From assembly GCA_002633005.1 (NCBI GenBank), contig NMRA01000628.1, forward strand, positions 108,611-164,167: a stretch of DNA of 55,557 nt. Direction: 5' to 3'. Source of the stretch: Phoronis australis. Taxonomy: Eukaryota > Phoronida > Phoronidae. The position numbers and the translations under genes were made by a program. Below are positions 25,001-32,361 of the stretch, in pieces; the first letter of the stretch is position 1; every line of letters begins with the position of its first letter. The notes below the pieces were generated by a model that was not told the DNA's origin, did not search any database, and saw nothing but the letters and a program-made list of their open reading frames with translations.

Positions 25001-27976
25001 GCAAAAAACCCATTAATTAGTCCAGTCTCATTGACTCTTCGTAAGCGGTGGCGTATTTAGGGGGGAGGGGCAAGTGGGCCACGGCCCCCCTAAAAGTCTC
25101 CCAGATTCCATTTGGCAGCTCGGGGGTACGAATGTCTGCTTTGCCCCCCCAACTCAAAATCCTGTATCCGCCCCTGGACACCCCTGTGGTTTGAAATTGA
25201 CAGGCAGCCTATTTCATTTGTCACTTTCATTTCATACAACAACAAATTCAGCTTTCAAAAAAGTCTTTCCTCAGTAGGTAAAAACCAAACCCCGGCTTTG
25301 CTTTATACCTCTGAAAGAAAGTTAACTATAGTGACTTGCGTATCGTTTTGTGACTGACCTATTTTTCCCATACACGGAAGGTATGGAGGAGCAAACTCGA
25401 ATTACCCGATGGAAACGGCACGGAGTCAGGAATTATTCCGAGGCTTTTGGTTTTATGGAAAGTTGCACATATTGTTGTGAAATTTCCACTGAATTGTTCT
25501 CGCGCATCCGAATACGTTATTCGGCTAGTGCAACGTTTAACGATTTTTTTTCGACAGGATATATCAACCGTTAAGTTGCAAGATCACTACATGTAAGTTT
25601 AGGATGCAAAACAAAAGTGGAGGCAGTTTGCGTTCTGTGTTATCTTTAACGACTTTAATGACAGTCATCAAATCAGGTCAGACCGGGCAAAATCGCGGAT
25701 GTTTTTTCAACTAGTATTTTTCCCTTTTCACTTTGCAAACTTAGCTACTCGAATGCTCATGTCGGTTAGAGAGCACTGATTCAGCTTTCACGTCGGCAAC
25801 TAGCCTTGCGCACTAGAGCCTTTCAATGGCGGTCGTGAAGAACCGTAATGCCGTACCTTCACGTAAGATCCCAGTTTTGCGACCTGAAATTTGTGAGTAC
25901 TTAACGCCGCAGGTAAGAGCATACTCTAAACATTTTCTCGATGATCTAAAAATCAGATTTGGCGCGTAAAATGGCGGGAAATTTTTGCGACCTGACATTT
26001 ATGAATGCGAGCTGGATTTTGAGAATGCGACCTGAGATTTTGTCTTGGTCGCAAAATGCGATTTTCATAACGTCGAGCCCTGCCTTACGATCAACCTAAG
26101 CAGAGTGTATTCAAAGTTTTAAGAGCATTTTTGGCCATGGTTTCATTTTGTGTCAATGGTGCAGTTTGCAGTGCATTATTGAAAAAACCTGACACTATTT
26201 CTTGAGATCAGATATCAATGCATAAGTTTCCAGGTAATTTTCAGACGATTTAATGTTCCTACAGTTCTGTTGAAGTTTACCTACTTTATTGAAAGCCAAC
26301 TGAGTGTACACTAGTGATTATCGTGTGCACTCTCCTCAATGCATTTCTTCACTTTACCTGATGCTGTTTCCAGAATTTTATATTAGGGTCTCATATTGTG
26401 CAGTCGTTGAAGACCTTGTGGGCATGATTTTCTCTAGTGACTGGAGTCTGGGTCTGTACCCTGCTACTGTAATTACTTGGAAAATCAGCTGCATTCTTTT
26501 TATGCGCCCTCATATTTTTGTGGGTGCATATTGCCGTCATCTCTGTCTGTGTGTCCAGGTGTTCACTGCTGTATCTCCTAAACCCCTTGTTGGATCTTAA
26601 TGAGATGTAGCAGATGTGTTCCTATGAAGCTGACAAAATGATGACAGTGAATTTTGAATCGATCTGACTACGCCTGTGCCACCTGTTGGCCATTTTAGAT
26701 TTTACGTTTTCCTCTGTATCTTCTGAGTTCTTTGATGTATTTTCGTGAAATTTAGCAATTATATTTCTATTAATGAGATGACAAATCTTCCTATTTGCGG
26801 ATGGATTTGACATATTCTGCACCATATACTGGGAATTTTAGTTTTGAAATGCTCCTGACTGCTACAAGAATCGTGAAAATTGGTAGGTGTGTTATTGGTG
26901 AGAAGACCACGGCCAGCGCTTCAGCAAATAAATGTGCTGGTCCGCCGGGCCAGTTACTTGAATATGAGACCACATCTACATAGAGCCTATATGTGAAAGT
27001 TTACTGGCCCGGCCGCAAATCCACTGGCCCAGGGCCAGTGTGTTTTTCGAGCGCTGACCACGTTGTTTTTCGGAGGGAGTTGGCTACTTTTGCGCCTGCT
27101 AGTGGCTTTTTTTACATCTGTTGATCTGTCTCCTTAAACCTGTTTAAGATCTTCCTGAAAGTCATTACTTATGTTCCTGTGGAGTTGGCAACGAATGGCG
27201 ATGGCTCTGTTTTTTAACTTCTTTAACTTCATGGAAATGATGTAGTTAAATTACACAGTGATCTGTTTGATTCTTTAGGGGCCAGACAGCAGTTAATGGA
27301 GGTGGTCTGGGGATAGAGAAACCACAGAATCTTTCAAAGGAAGACGATGAGTTTGATGCATACAGGAAACGAATGATGCTTGCTTATAGGTTCAGGCCCA
27401 ACCCACTGGTAGGTATTTACTGGCTGAAAAGCTTGCGTCTTCACTACCACACTCTCTGCCAGCAAATTGCCAGTTGTATGGTTACAAGGTCACTTTTGCT
27501 GGCGATTTGGTAGAAGTTTGAGTTATTAAAAAATACTGGCATTTTTGCTAGCTCTTGCTAACCAGACTGCTTACTACAAAGGACGCAGGTGCAGCCAGCA
27601 CAGGGTTAAGAGGCCTGTCCTATTGTCAGGTCAACCACAGATGAAGGTAAAGAGTAAAGGTGTTTTGACGTCAATTTTCTTTTAAAAGCGTTTTCGGTGG
27701 TAAGGAAACAAATTAATTGCTGGCGGAAACTACCCTTCGCAGACGTACAGCTGGTGTGTTTGGCTAAAACGCTATCTTTTTCGATAGTGTATCAGCCTTT
27801 TAAACTGCTAGCGTTTTCGCCACTCATGTAAACATAGTATTAAACATAATCTATTTCACAAAATAATTAATTTGCACATCTTCTGGATTAGTACAGTTTT
27901 GGAAACTGGTCTCTAACACTGCTGTTCATCTGGTGTCTTATGTTTTCAGAACAATCCCCGGAGACCCTACTACTGA
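3897..27976 (+). CDS. SUGP1: SUGP1 (SF4), SURP and G-patch domain splicing factor, 13 coding exons
   Basis: Nuclear spliceosome-associated protein. Human SUGP1 works with SF3B1 at branch site/3' splice site recognition and its G-patch engages the helicase DHX15. Coding exons: 3897-4004, 4691-4800, 6419-6561, 10104-11103, 11574-11650, 12867-12981, 13268-13578, 14988-15085, 16503-16677, 17867-17964, 19329-19483, 27279-27408, 27950-27976. They total 2547 nt (848 codons plus stop), all with GT-AG borders and compatible phases. Order: N-terminal coiled segment 1-60; DGSFMDKF motif in exon 3; Pro-rich region about 212-430; SURP about 484-542; basic [11 protein letters not shown] 581-591; QQMYDMIM 656-663; [20 protein letters not shown]-patch about 767-812; C-terminal [12 protein letters not shown] and NNPRRPYY. 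Human SUGP1 is 645 residues with two SURPs; I find one here. ATG 3897 has G at -3 and +4. Confidence 0.96.
4691..4800 (+). CDS. SUGP1: SUGP1 exon 2 (residues 37-73)
   Basis: Continues the Lys/Gln/Glu-rich helix ([17 protein letters not shown]) and ends in a Gly/Lys linker. Acceptor TTTACAG, donor GTGAGT; leaves phase 2. Confidence 0.85.
4805..5084 (+). other. SUGP1 intron 2, unique part
   Basis: AT-rich intron sequence before the first pearl-like element. No ORF or RNA gene recognised. Confidence 0.5.
5085..6290 (+). mobile_element. pearl/DINE-like (HINE) element, copy in SUGP1 intron 2
   Basis: Head TTTTTATGCGCCCACATA at 5085; tail with CGTGGGC, then a 6-bp stem hairpin CAACGC-TGT-GCGTTG (6266-6280) and CTCTTGTTT. 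The head TGCGCCCAC and the tail GTGGGC are subterminal inverted repeats. Between them lies a degenerate tandem core of about 400-450-bp periods, each with three CTAGTGG-centred sites (for example 5234-5247, 5366-5390, 5537-5550, 5816-5832, 6190-6200). Short inverted ends, a core array, a 3' hairpin and no coding capacity fit Helentron-associated non-autonomous elements. Confidence 0.7.
6419..6561 (+). CDS. SUGP1: SUGP1 exon 3 (residues 73-121)
   Basis: Contains [18 protein letters not shown], matching the conserved short motif of human SUGP1 (NDGSF..F). Acceptor TTTGTCAG, donor GTAATG; enters phase 2 and leaves phase 1. Confidence 0.9.
6985..8035 (+). mobile_element. pearl/DINE-like element, degenerate copy in SUGP1 intron 3
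   Basis: Eroded head (CCCGCATGTATGTGCG, GCCGTCAT) and core blocks: GTGCCTCTAGTGGCAA near 7170, GATGATTTTGGACAG, and CTGTGGC..CCCCTAG near 7470 and 7875. Tail not recognisable. Several chance ORFs of 60-177 codons overlap it; none looks like a gene. Confidence 0.55.
8184..9530 (+). mobile_element. pearl/DINE-like (HINE) element, best-preserved copy, SUGP1 intron 3
   Basis: Head TTTTTATGAGCCCACATAT at 8184; tail GTGGGCGCAC, hairpin CAACGC-TCC-GCGTTG at 9507-9521, then GTCTTGTTT. CTAGTGG-type sites lie near 8371, 8516, 8687, 8831, 8977, 9137, 9284 and 9431, in the type order a,b,c,a,b,c,a,b. This gives a unit of about 455 bp made of three sub-blocks of about 145-170 bp. Site a at 8365-8378 on the minus strand is CCACTAGGGGGCAC. 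Confidence 0.75.
9531..10103 (+). other. SUGP1 intron 3, distal unique part
   Basis: AT-rich; nothing recognised beyond the exon 4 acceptor TTTTACAG. A short CTGCTGCTGCTGG tract occurs near 9823. Confidence 0.5.
10104..11103 (+). CDS. SUGP1: SUGP1 exon 4, 1000-nt proline-rich exon (residues 121-454)
   Basis: A very large exon. It starts Ser/Gln-rich, passes [14 protein letters not shown], and then runs through about 220 residues dominated by Pro, Val, Ala, Leu and Ser. No such long Pro-rich block occurs in human SUGP1 and it explains most of the extra length. Local GC is higher than in the flanking introns. Donor taken at AA|GTTAGT, just before an in-frame stop, which preserves phase into exon 5. 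Confidence 0.85.
11104..11573 (+). other. SUGP1 intron 4
   Basis: No gene, repeat or RNA recognised. Ends in a pyrimidine-rich tract before the exon 5 acceptor. Confidence 0.5.
11574..11650 (+). CDS. SUGP1: SUGP1 exon 5 (residues 454-480)
   Basis: Small basic linker exon ([19 protein letters not shown]). Acceptor TTTTCAG; an alternative acceptor 6 nt downstream (CATCAG) keeps frame and would drop two residues. Donor GTAAGA. Confidence 0.75.
11651..12866 (+). other. SUGP1 intron 5, searched for a second SURP exon
   Basis: This is where a first SURP module would be expected by comparison with human. I find no GPE..E or F.FL...YY pattern in any + frame. Sequence is AT-rich with no recognised repeat. 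Confidence 0.5.
12867..12981 (+). CDS. SUGP1: SUGP1 exon 6, first half of the SURP domain
   Basis: Encodes [20 protein letters not shown] followed by [11 protein letters not shown]: the amphipathic helix plus GPEFE and the 'P.Y.FL' lead-in that define SURP (SWAP) modules. Acceptor CTCCCCCAG, donor GTGAGG; leaves phase 2 inside the domain. Confidence 0.93.
13268..13578 (+). CDS. SUGP1: SUGP1 exon 7, second half of SURP and basic ULM-like motif
   Basis: Starts [17 protein letters not shown], the SURP C-terminal half, then a Gly/Ser/acidic linker with [14 protein letters not shown] follows (residues 581-591) and matches human [10 protein letters not shown]. The basic run followed by S-R-W resembles a UHM ligand motif as in SF1 and SF3B1; that binding role is inference. 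Donor GTAAGA. Confidence 0.93.
13579..14987 (+). other. SUGP1 intron 7
   Basis: Contains repeat F copy 2 (14359-14545); the rest shows no gene or RNA I can support. Confidence 0.5.
14359..14545 (+). repeat. Dispersed repeat F, copy 2
   Basis: Collinear with 299-440: ATATTCGCCCTAATAA, CCGGTCTCCGAAACAGG, TGAAATCGGAAG, GACTTTCTAC. Unclassified. Confidence 0.5.
14988..15085 (+). CDS. SUGP1: SUGP1 exon 8 (residues 622-654)
   Basis: Linker ending in [11 protein letters not shown], equivalent to the human 'QKKQLKEQQE' helix. Acceptor GCCTAG, donor GTAACG, leaves phase 0. Confidence 0.88.
15086..16502 (+). other. SUGP1 intron 8
   Basis: AT-rich intron with no supported gene. A local imperfect duplication, GGTCAGTCATnnTACC, occurs near 16042 and 16099. 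Confidence 0.45.
16503..16677 (+). CDS. SUGP1: SUGP1 exon 9 (residues 655-713)
   Basis: [16 protein letters not shown] is near-identical to vertebrates, followed by [17 protein letters not shown]. Acceptor TTCCACAG; donor GTGAGG in phase 1. Confidence 0.95.
16844..17345 (+). pseudogene. Possible piggyBac-like transposon remnant in SUGP1 intron 9
   Basis: TTAACCCTTATCCTGCG at 16844 has the TTAA target plus CCCTT start typical of piggyBac ends. At 17162 an open frame begins [18 protein letters not shown]. After a frame change near 17221 the reading [13 protein letters not shown] continues to 17319. A short acidic DSDSE/DSDWE N-terminus is typical of piggyBac transposases. No catalytic domain or right end found. 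One unknown base at 17313. Confidence 0.3.
17867..17964 (+). CDS. SUGP1: SUGP1 exon 10 (residues 713-745)
   Basis: [20 protein letters not shown] is almost unchanged from human SUGP1 and is a family hallmark. Acceptor TTTATAG, donor GTCAGT. Confidence 0.97.
18222..18398 (+). other. Unassigned cysteine-rich open frame in SUGP1 intron 10
   Basis: Open 58-codon stretch with [20 protein letters not shown] and further Cys (C-x3-C-x4-C-x7-C-x14-C). The spacing looks like an extracellular disulfide module, but there is no start codon of its own, no signal peptide and no obvious acceptor. It could be an exon fragment carried by a repeat, or chance. Confidence 0.2.
19329..19483 (+). CDS. SUGP1: SUGP1 exon 11, G-patch core (residues 746-797)
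   Basis: [17 protein letters not shown] precedes the G-patch [19 protein letters not shown] with the expected glycines (769, 777, 781, 783, 785, 788, 790). In human SUGP1 this module binds and activates DHX15. Donor GTGAGT, phase 2. Confidence 0.97.
21215..21374 (-). mobile_element. Repeat D copy 2
   Basis: Reverse orientation: TAGTGGCAGATTTAG end, GGGGGCC..GGCC block, AATTCTCCCAGATT, CTAATACTCTGC, a long C-run, ATCCTGGATCCGCTCTG end. Nested in the 6.4-kb element. Confidence 0.75.
23222..23345 (+). mobile_element. Repeat D copy 3, truncated
   Basis: GGGCGGATCCAGGATTTTAAG, GGCAGGGCAGAGTATTAACC and TTCGCACCCCCGATTTGCC are clear. The right third is lost in a C-rich tract that contains an unknown base at 23322. 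Confidence 0.65.
25046..25176 (-). mobile_element. Repeat D copy 4
   Basis: Reverse orientation from CGGTGGCGTATTTAGG to ATCCTGTATCCGCCCCTG, with GGCCACGGCCCCCC and CTCCCAGATTCCATTTGG inside. Nested in the 6.4-kb element. Confidence 0.75.
26497..27230 (+). mobile_element. pearl/DINE-like element fragment in SUGP1 intron 11
   Basis: Head TTTTTATGCGCCCTCATAT, ATTGCCGTCATCTCTGTCTG, GCTGTATCTCCTAAAC, GTGCCACCTGTTGGCCA (near 26680) and GCGCCTGCTAGTGGC (near 27093). The tail hairpin is missing. Sequence from about 26900 to 27050 (CTGGCCCGGCC words) is foreign to the family. Confidence 0.6.
27279..27408 (+). CDS. SUGP1: SUGP1 exon 12 (residues 797-840)
   Basis: End of the G-patch (GGGLGIEKP) and the conserved tail [20 protein letters not shown]. 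Separated from exon 11 by a 7.8-kb intron filled by the 19690-26082 element and another pearl-like fragment. Confidence 0.97.
27409..27949 (+). other. SUGP1 intron 12
   Basis: No gene or RNA recognised. CAGCACAGGGTTAA at about 27599-27612 resembles a piggyBac-type terminus but stands alone. Confidence 0.4.
27950..27976 (+). CDS. SUGP1: SUGP1 exon 13, terminal exon (NNPRRPYY and stop)
   Basis: Eight codons plus TGA, identical to the invariant SUGP1 C-terminus. Acceptor GTTTTCAG. Found from the conserved ending because it is too short to stand out as an open frame. Confidence 0.96.
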   Translation, partial: NNPRRPYY

Positions 27977-28055
27977 TGGGAGACATGAAATACAGAGTCG
28001 TATGTTATTCCCGGAAATACCTTCATTGTGTTTGTTAGTGGTAAACATTCAGTTG

Positions 28056-28061
28056 AATAAA
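28056..28061 (+). terminator. SUGP1 polyadenylation signal
   Basis: AATAAA 80 nt past the stop codon and the first good hexamer downstream. Cleavage would fall at about 28075-28090, giving a short 3' UTR. Confidence 0.7.
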
Positions 28062-28147
28062 AATATAAGACATAAAGTCTAAGCTCATTATTCTTTTATT
28101 CTCTGTCTTCATGGTATGACTGGTGATGGCTCTGTTTGTATTCCCAG

Positions 28148-28660
28148 CAGCGCTGGACATAACCAGCTGCAGGTGCATTTACGACCCGAAATTTGGAAAT
28201 GCGAACTGAGATCCAAGCTTTAATTGGTTGTTGCCAAATCAAGTTCAGAGGAACACTAACAGAAAACAAGACTTCTCGATGATTTCTCAACATGTCGCCT
28301 GAACACGGACAATGTAGAATTGATCTTGGACCCATTTCATGGTTTAGTATTTTGGACTTCTTTTGCTATGTTTCACCGGGATGCTCGGGTCATCTGTCAA
28401 TCACTGACAATGTGACGTGCACTCTAGCGATTCAAGTGTCGGAAATTACGCATGGGCGCTGCTCCAACGCTGCAAGTCAAAAAAAAAAGAAGAGCGATAG
28501 TCCTACATACATTTTTGTACCGGTTCGGCTCTTTTAAGTGCTCCGGTGTTTATTTGACAAGCGGAACGTAGGCCCATGGCGGTTATAAAAGATCCGGTGC
28601 TTTACGATATTCAAATAAGCGCCCACAGCTCGGGGTAGCTCCCACCTGTCATTTAATGCA
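28148..28660. mobile_element. Deletion derivative of the 6.4-kb CAGGGCTCGAC element
   Basis: Collinear with pieces of 19690-21210: GACATAA.CAGCTGCAGGT, CCTGAAATTTGGAAATGC, TTGGTTGTTGCCAAATCAAG, GGCGGTTATAAAAGA.CC, TTACGATATTC and AAGCGCCCACAG. The left end is mutated (CAGCGCTGGAC) and the right end is abutted by another repeat. Confidence 0.6.
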
Positions 28661-29058
28661 CTGTGTCGGTTCGAGGTCAAGGACGGTACGGAAATTGCCG
28701 GTTTGTCGCGTAAAGTCACGATGTCGATAACGCCGTCCATCCGTAATTCATCTGTAATTTTTGTACCGTCCTTGACCTCGAACCGACACAGTTAGAAGTG
28801 TGGGCTTTTGGGGATTATTTTTGTGCTTTGACAGCAAATTTCTTGCGAACTCACTGGAGCAGGTCATCGTGAATGGTATTATAAGAAAGAACAATTTCTC
28901 ATGATTTGTTGAACCCTTGTTTTGTGTAAATTTATTTAGTTATGTGTTTGATATGGACGGCTGAATCGACGCACCCGTAGAATTTCTAGTCCCGAGTGTC
29001 ATACCTTGTAGTATTATATAGTGTATATGGGGACGATCAGAAGCTGAGGACGCCTGTG
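28661..29058. mobile_element. hAT MITE relative of 695-1177, with a 29-bp perfect hairpin at its left
   Basis: Bases 28792-29058 match the right half of the 695-1177 MITE, ending GAGGACGCCTGTG at 29058. To the left, 28661-28689 and 28763-28791 are perfect 29-bp inverted arms starting CTGTGTCGGTTCGAGG around a 73-bp loop. The expected CACAGG left end and a matching target duplication are not found, so this copy is truncated or rearranged. Confidence 0.6.
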
Positions 29059-29240
29059 TTCAGTACGTCCTTTGTAACCAAGCTAATGTACAGGAAAGGC
29101 AATCGCCAACACTGTTTCCTCAACAGTGGTGATTGATAGTACGCCGAAATGTCTCTCTGATATAATGCTTTGAAACAATCGTCAGATCTCAAACGCTTGG
29201 AACGAGGTTGGCAACTCCTTACAAATTCTGCCTATTGGTT

Positions 29241-29619
29241 CATAGGCGGATTTAGGGGGGGGCAGGGGGCCCGGGCCCCCCTCCCTTAGCTGCCGTAAAA
29301 AATAAAACGGCAAGAGCGTAGTGAAATGTTGAGTTTATTAATTAACCCCGGTAATTAACATTATACGGCGGCAACAAGATTTAAATGTGTGCACTTTTAG
29401 TGTGTTTGGGGGGCTCAGATCCAATTTCAAGTGTCAAATTCGGAACACGGCTAAATCGTAACGAAACTAATGGCTCTCCCGCGATATCCCAGGCGACCGG
29501 CAGTGGCGCTGCGCACTACGACTCCGTTTCCGTTGTCTGCTTCACTGTGCAATGGAGAAAATTACTTCATTTTTTTAAAGAAAATGGAATCAGAGTGACA
29601 ATGAAAAAACAAGCTGCTG
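29241..29619 (+). pseudogene. 5' end of a decayed hAT transposon with transposase first exon
   Basis: CATAGGCGGATTTAGGGGG at 29241 resembles the CAGTGGCGGATTTAGG end of repeat D. At 29552 ATG begins MEKITSFF, the kind of start used by many hAT and ZMYM-type transposases. A T-run at about 29570-29576 then puts the frame out and a stop follows. The region ends in a good donor (GTAAGA at 29620). Nothing downstream looks like the catalytic part. It may be a relic of the autonomous parent of repeat D; that link is inference. Confidence 0.35.
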
Positions 29620-29920
29620 GTAAGATGTGAATTTTAATCGAAGCCTTAGTGAATCACTCAGAAACTTATGTCATAATTCTCTCTTTGTCAAACCTTAACT
29701 TAAGACGATTTCCAAAGCAATCGCGTCATTAATGCCAACACAAAAAAAAAACGGATTTGGTCTTTTGGGCAATTGAAGACTATTTTAAATACAATTTGTT
29801 ACGAACTGATTGCACAAAATATAAAAAGTGTAATAAGCATTACAAAAAGAAGTAGGTTGCGCGTGCAACGCTGTGGACCATAAACAAGTATTTCTCTTAT
29901 TAATAAATTATGAGTGAAAT

Positions 29921-29990
29921 CGTGGTGGTGCATTGGTAAAGCAGGCGCGCTCTGTCCGCCAGGTCGTGAGTTCGAGTCTGTGTTAATTGC
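29921..29990 (+). mobile_element. tRNA-derived SINE head
   Basis: A box TGGTGCATTGG (29927-29937) and B box GAGTTCGAGTC (29968-29978) at near-tRNA spacing. Arms do not pair as a functional cloverleaf. The A-box block TGGTG.A.TGGTAAAG is shared with the sequence at 54866-54950. Confidence 0.5.
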
Positions 29991-29999
29991 AGTATTTCA

Positions 30000-31780
30000 T
30001 GTTTGACACGTTCTCCGTGTTTTATTTTTCCTTTTCCTTTTCTTTGCCTTTCATGGACAATACTTCAGGAATCAAGGAAAATGCTTGATTTTTAGAGGAA
30101 AAAACAGAAAAATTTTCCTGAGCGATAACTGTGAGGAGGGACCACATAACCTGTCTTATGATGCGGAGAGTCTTTTAGTTGAATAATGCTTTATTTGTTG
30201 ATGCGAGACTCTCAGAGTGCACTACCAGAGCAGAGAGGGGACGATGTGTGGGCGATATCACCTAAACAGGGTTCGGTGTTCCTTTAACGTTCTGATCTCA
30301 AAGTGTTAATCTAGTTCAAAAGCTTGAATATATACAATGTATACCAAATTAAGTAATATGTAGCATGGTACTATGATGTTTGCTTCTTTTCTGTTACCAG
30401 ATTAAAATCCTTTCTGAGCACAATTTTGTACCTCATCGGCCGAGGTAAAAAAATCATCGACTATTACCGTGTATTACAGTGACCCGAGTTCCTCATTAAG
30501 GAACAGAGAATGACGGCATGTTGTCCTTGAAATCGTACTGATGTCACCCTGAACGTATCAGCGTTGTTATTTTTTGTTGTTTTTGATTCCCATGTTGGTT
30601 CTTTTGAATACAAATTTGATTATCAGTTGCCAAATGTTATCTGTTCGTTGCATATGGTGAGTGGTATTTAATGCAATCATAAGTTTAAATTGTGCAGGAT
30701 ACATGTACGTCGCATCTTAGTAAGCCTACTGTGGGTGGCTTCACTGACCACGAGCGTACGTCAAATCTCAGCCACAGTACCCGTTCTGAATTACAGTAGC
30801 TGAAAGCCCTCTCCAGATCGGCAGATTTCTTTATCGCCATATCGTGAAACTGATGCAAAGAATCAGAAATTGCCGTGTGACTACCCGGCTACAGCGCATT
30901 TAGTAACTTGACAGCAAATCGGCACCGACTTTACTGGCAGTGTTTCAACAAACATTTTTTTTATTTTTAAACGGTGCGCTCCTCACCTGAATTGCAAGAA
31001 CGCGCATCTGTGCTTGCTTGATTTTGACTGCCCGGACACGACAACCCGCGAAGCTTCCCCGCAGATGTATGTCACTTCGCCGCCGGGAAAATACTAACGT
31101 TGCTCAATTGACATTATTTTTCCATATTTAGGGAAAACGTGTTTCAAGTGACAGAAATTTGCAATCGATACCCCGTTGTGTTAATATAAAGATTCAGTGA
31201 TTGAAAACACAAATGGGGGAATGTACATGTAGTGAATCGTAGTCTATCTGAATGTTGGCCCAGACCCGCGGAGCTAATTAATGTGTTCATCCTGCGCCGA
31301 AGAGCAGTGATAGCGTTTGGGAAACCTTGTTCCTAGGGCTCACACTCTGACTATGAATGCGCCAGCCTTTCATTATGTAAAATGCGATAATTTGTAAAAT
31401 TTGATTTTGCACGTTTCACCTGTCAGTCAATGATCGGCACACTCAAGGGGGACACGGTATAGTGGGTGGGCACTGAGCTGTAAGTTAGAACATTTCGTGA
31501 GTAGGCTTACTTTCAGCTGGCAATTAACTTTCTATGACTAAGTATTTCTTATTCATCATTTGAAACATTCTCGCCTTTAATTTGCACGTGCTGCAAAGAA
31601 AAAATGTATGGAAGTCAAATTTTACATATGTTGAGCATTAGAGGACGCTGTGAACATCAGGAATGAGTTGCATAAAACTTCAAAATTATCCGCTGGATAA
31701 GTTTGATTGTTGTATGAGGTCAGGAGCATTGTTCAACTATAAGAACGTGGCGCGTGATAATGCGACGTCATTGTTGCTAT
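30000..31780. other. Unassigned intergenic stretch
   Basis: No long open frame, no clear repeat end and no RNA gene recognised. Confidence 0.5.
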
Positions 31781-32102
31781 CAGGGGCGGATCCAGGATTT
31801 GAGTTGGGGGGGGGGGCTAGGCACATGAATAACCAGAATTTCGCCACATGCACACGCCCAGCCTACAATGTAGGCATGCAGCAGTTTCGATTTTTTTGGG
31901 TTTGTGAACCGTATTACTAAAGAAAAAACAACAAAAACGGTAAACGGGGTTTGTTCAAGGCGTATGCATCGTGCATTCGCCTCCCGAGCCCCCCTGCGTT
32001 CGCGCATATGCTAGTCAGCAATTTGCATCCCGAACTGCCAAATGGTATCTGGGAGAATTTTAAGGGGGGCATGGCCCCCTTGCCCCCCTAATTCCGCCAC
32101 TG
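31781..32102 (+). mobile_element. Repeat D copy 5, with internal extra sequence and 5-bp flanking repeat
   Basis: CAGGGGCGGATCCAGG at 31781 and CCGCCACTG ending 32102, flanked by GCTAT on both sides (31776-31780, 32103-32107). About 165 bp of foreign sequence lies between AATTTCGCCAC and the ATTTGCATCCCGAACTGCC block. Confidence 0.7.
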
Positions 32103-32361
32103 GCTATACGGCGTATAACTTTTATGCAACTAGGCCCTGTAGTGTATCACAAACTTAAAAAATCTCGGTTAACCGTGGTAGATGAAGATTATACACCTAT
32201 CGCGGGTACTAAAGTAACAATCCTGGGCTGAAGGACACAAGATCAAAATTAAAGGAGAATGCCACCCGATTTAATTAGTCTTTTACCGTCATAATCGGTC
32301 TATATCCACATCACCTCGTTCACGGCCGATCTTACCTCACCGAGAGGTGTAGCGTTAACCT

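Larger units (their letters stand above)
19690..26082. mobile_element. 6.4-kb TIR element with 5-bp target duplication, SUGP1 intron 11
   Basis: Left end CAGGGCTCGACATAATGAG (19690) and right end ..CATAACGTCGAGCCCTG (26082) form inverted termini, flanked by CCTTA on both sides (19685-19689, 26083-26087). CAGGG ends fit hAT; a 5-bp duplication is shorter than the classical 8. Both ends carry repeated subterminal words like GCGACCTGAAATTT, as expected for transposase-binding sites. Three repeat D copies are nested inside. No transposase catalytic frame is visible, only short exon-like frames (22057-22080, 25826-25969). Confidence 0.7.

Noticed and set aside
27599-27612. CAGCACAGGGTTAA as a right end for the 16844 piggyBac-like remnant
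   Set aside because: Does not match the 16844 terminus beyond CCCT and lies more than 10 kb away across five SUGP1 exons.
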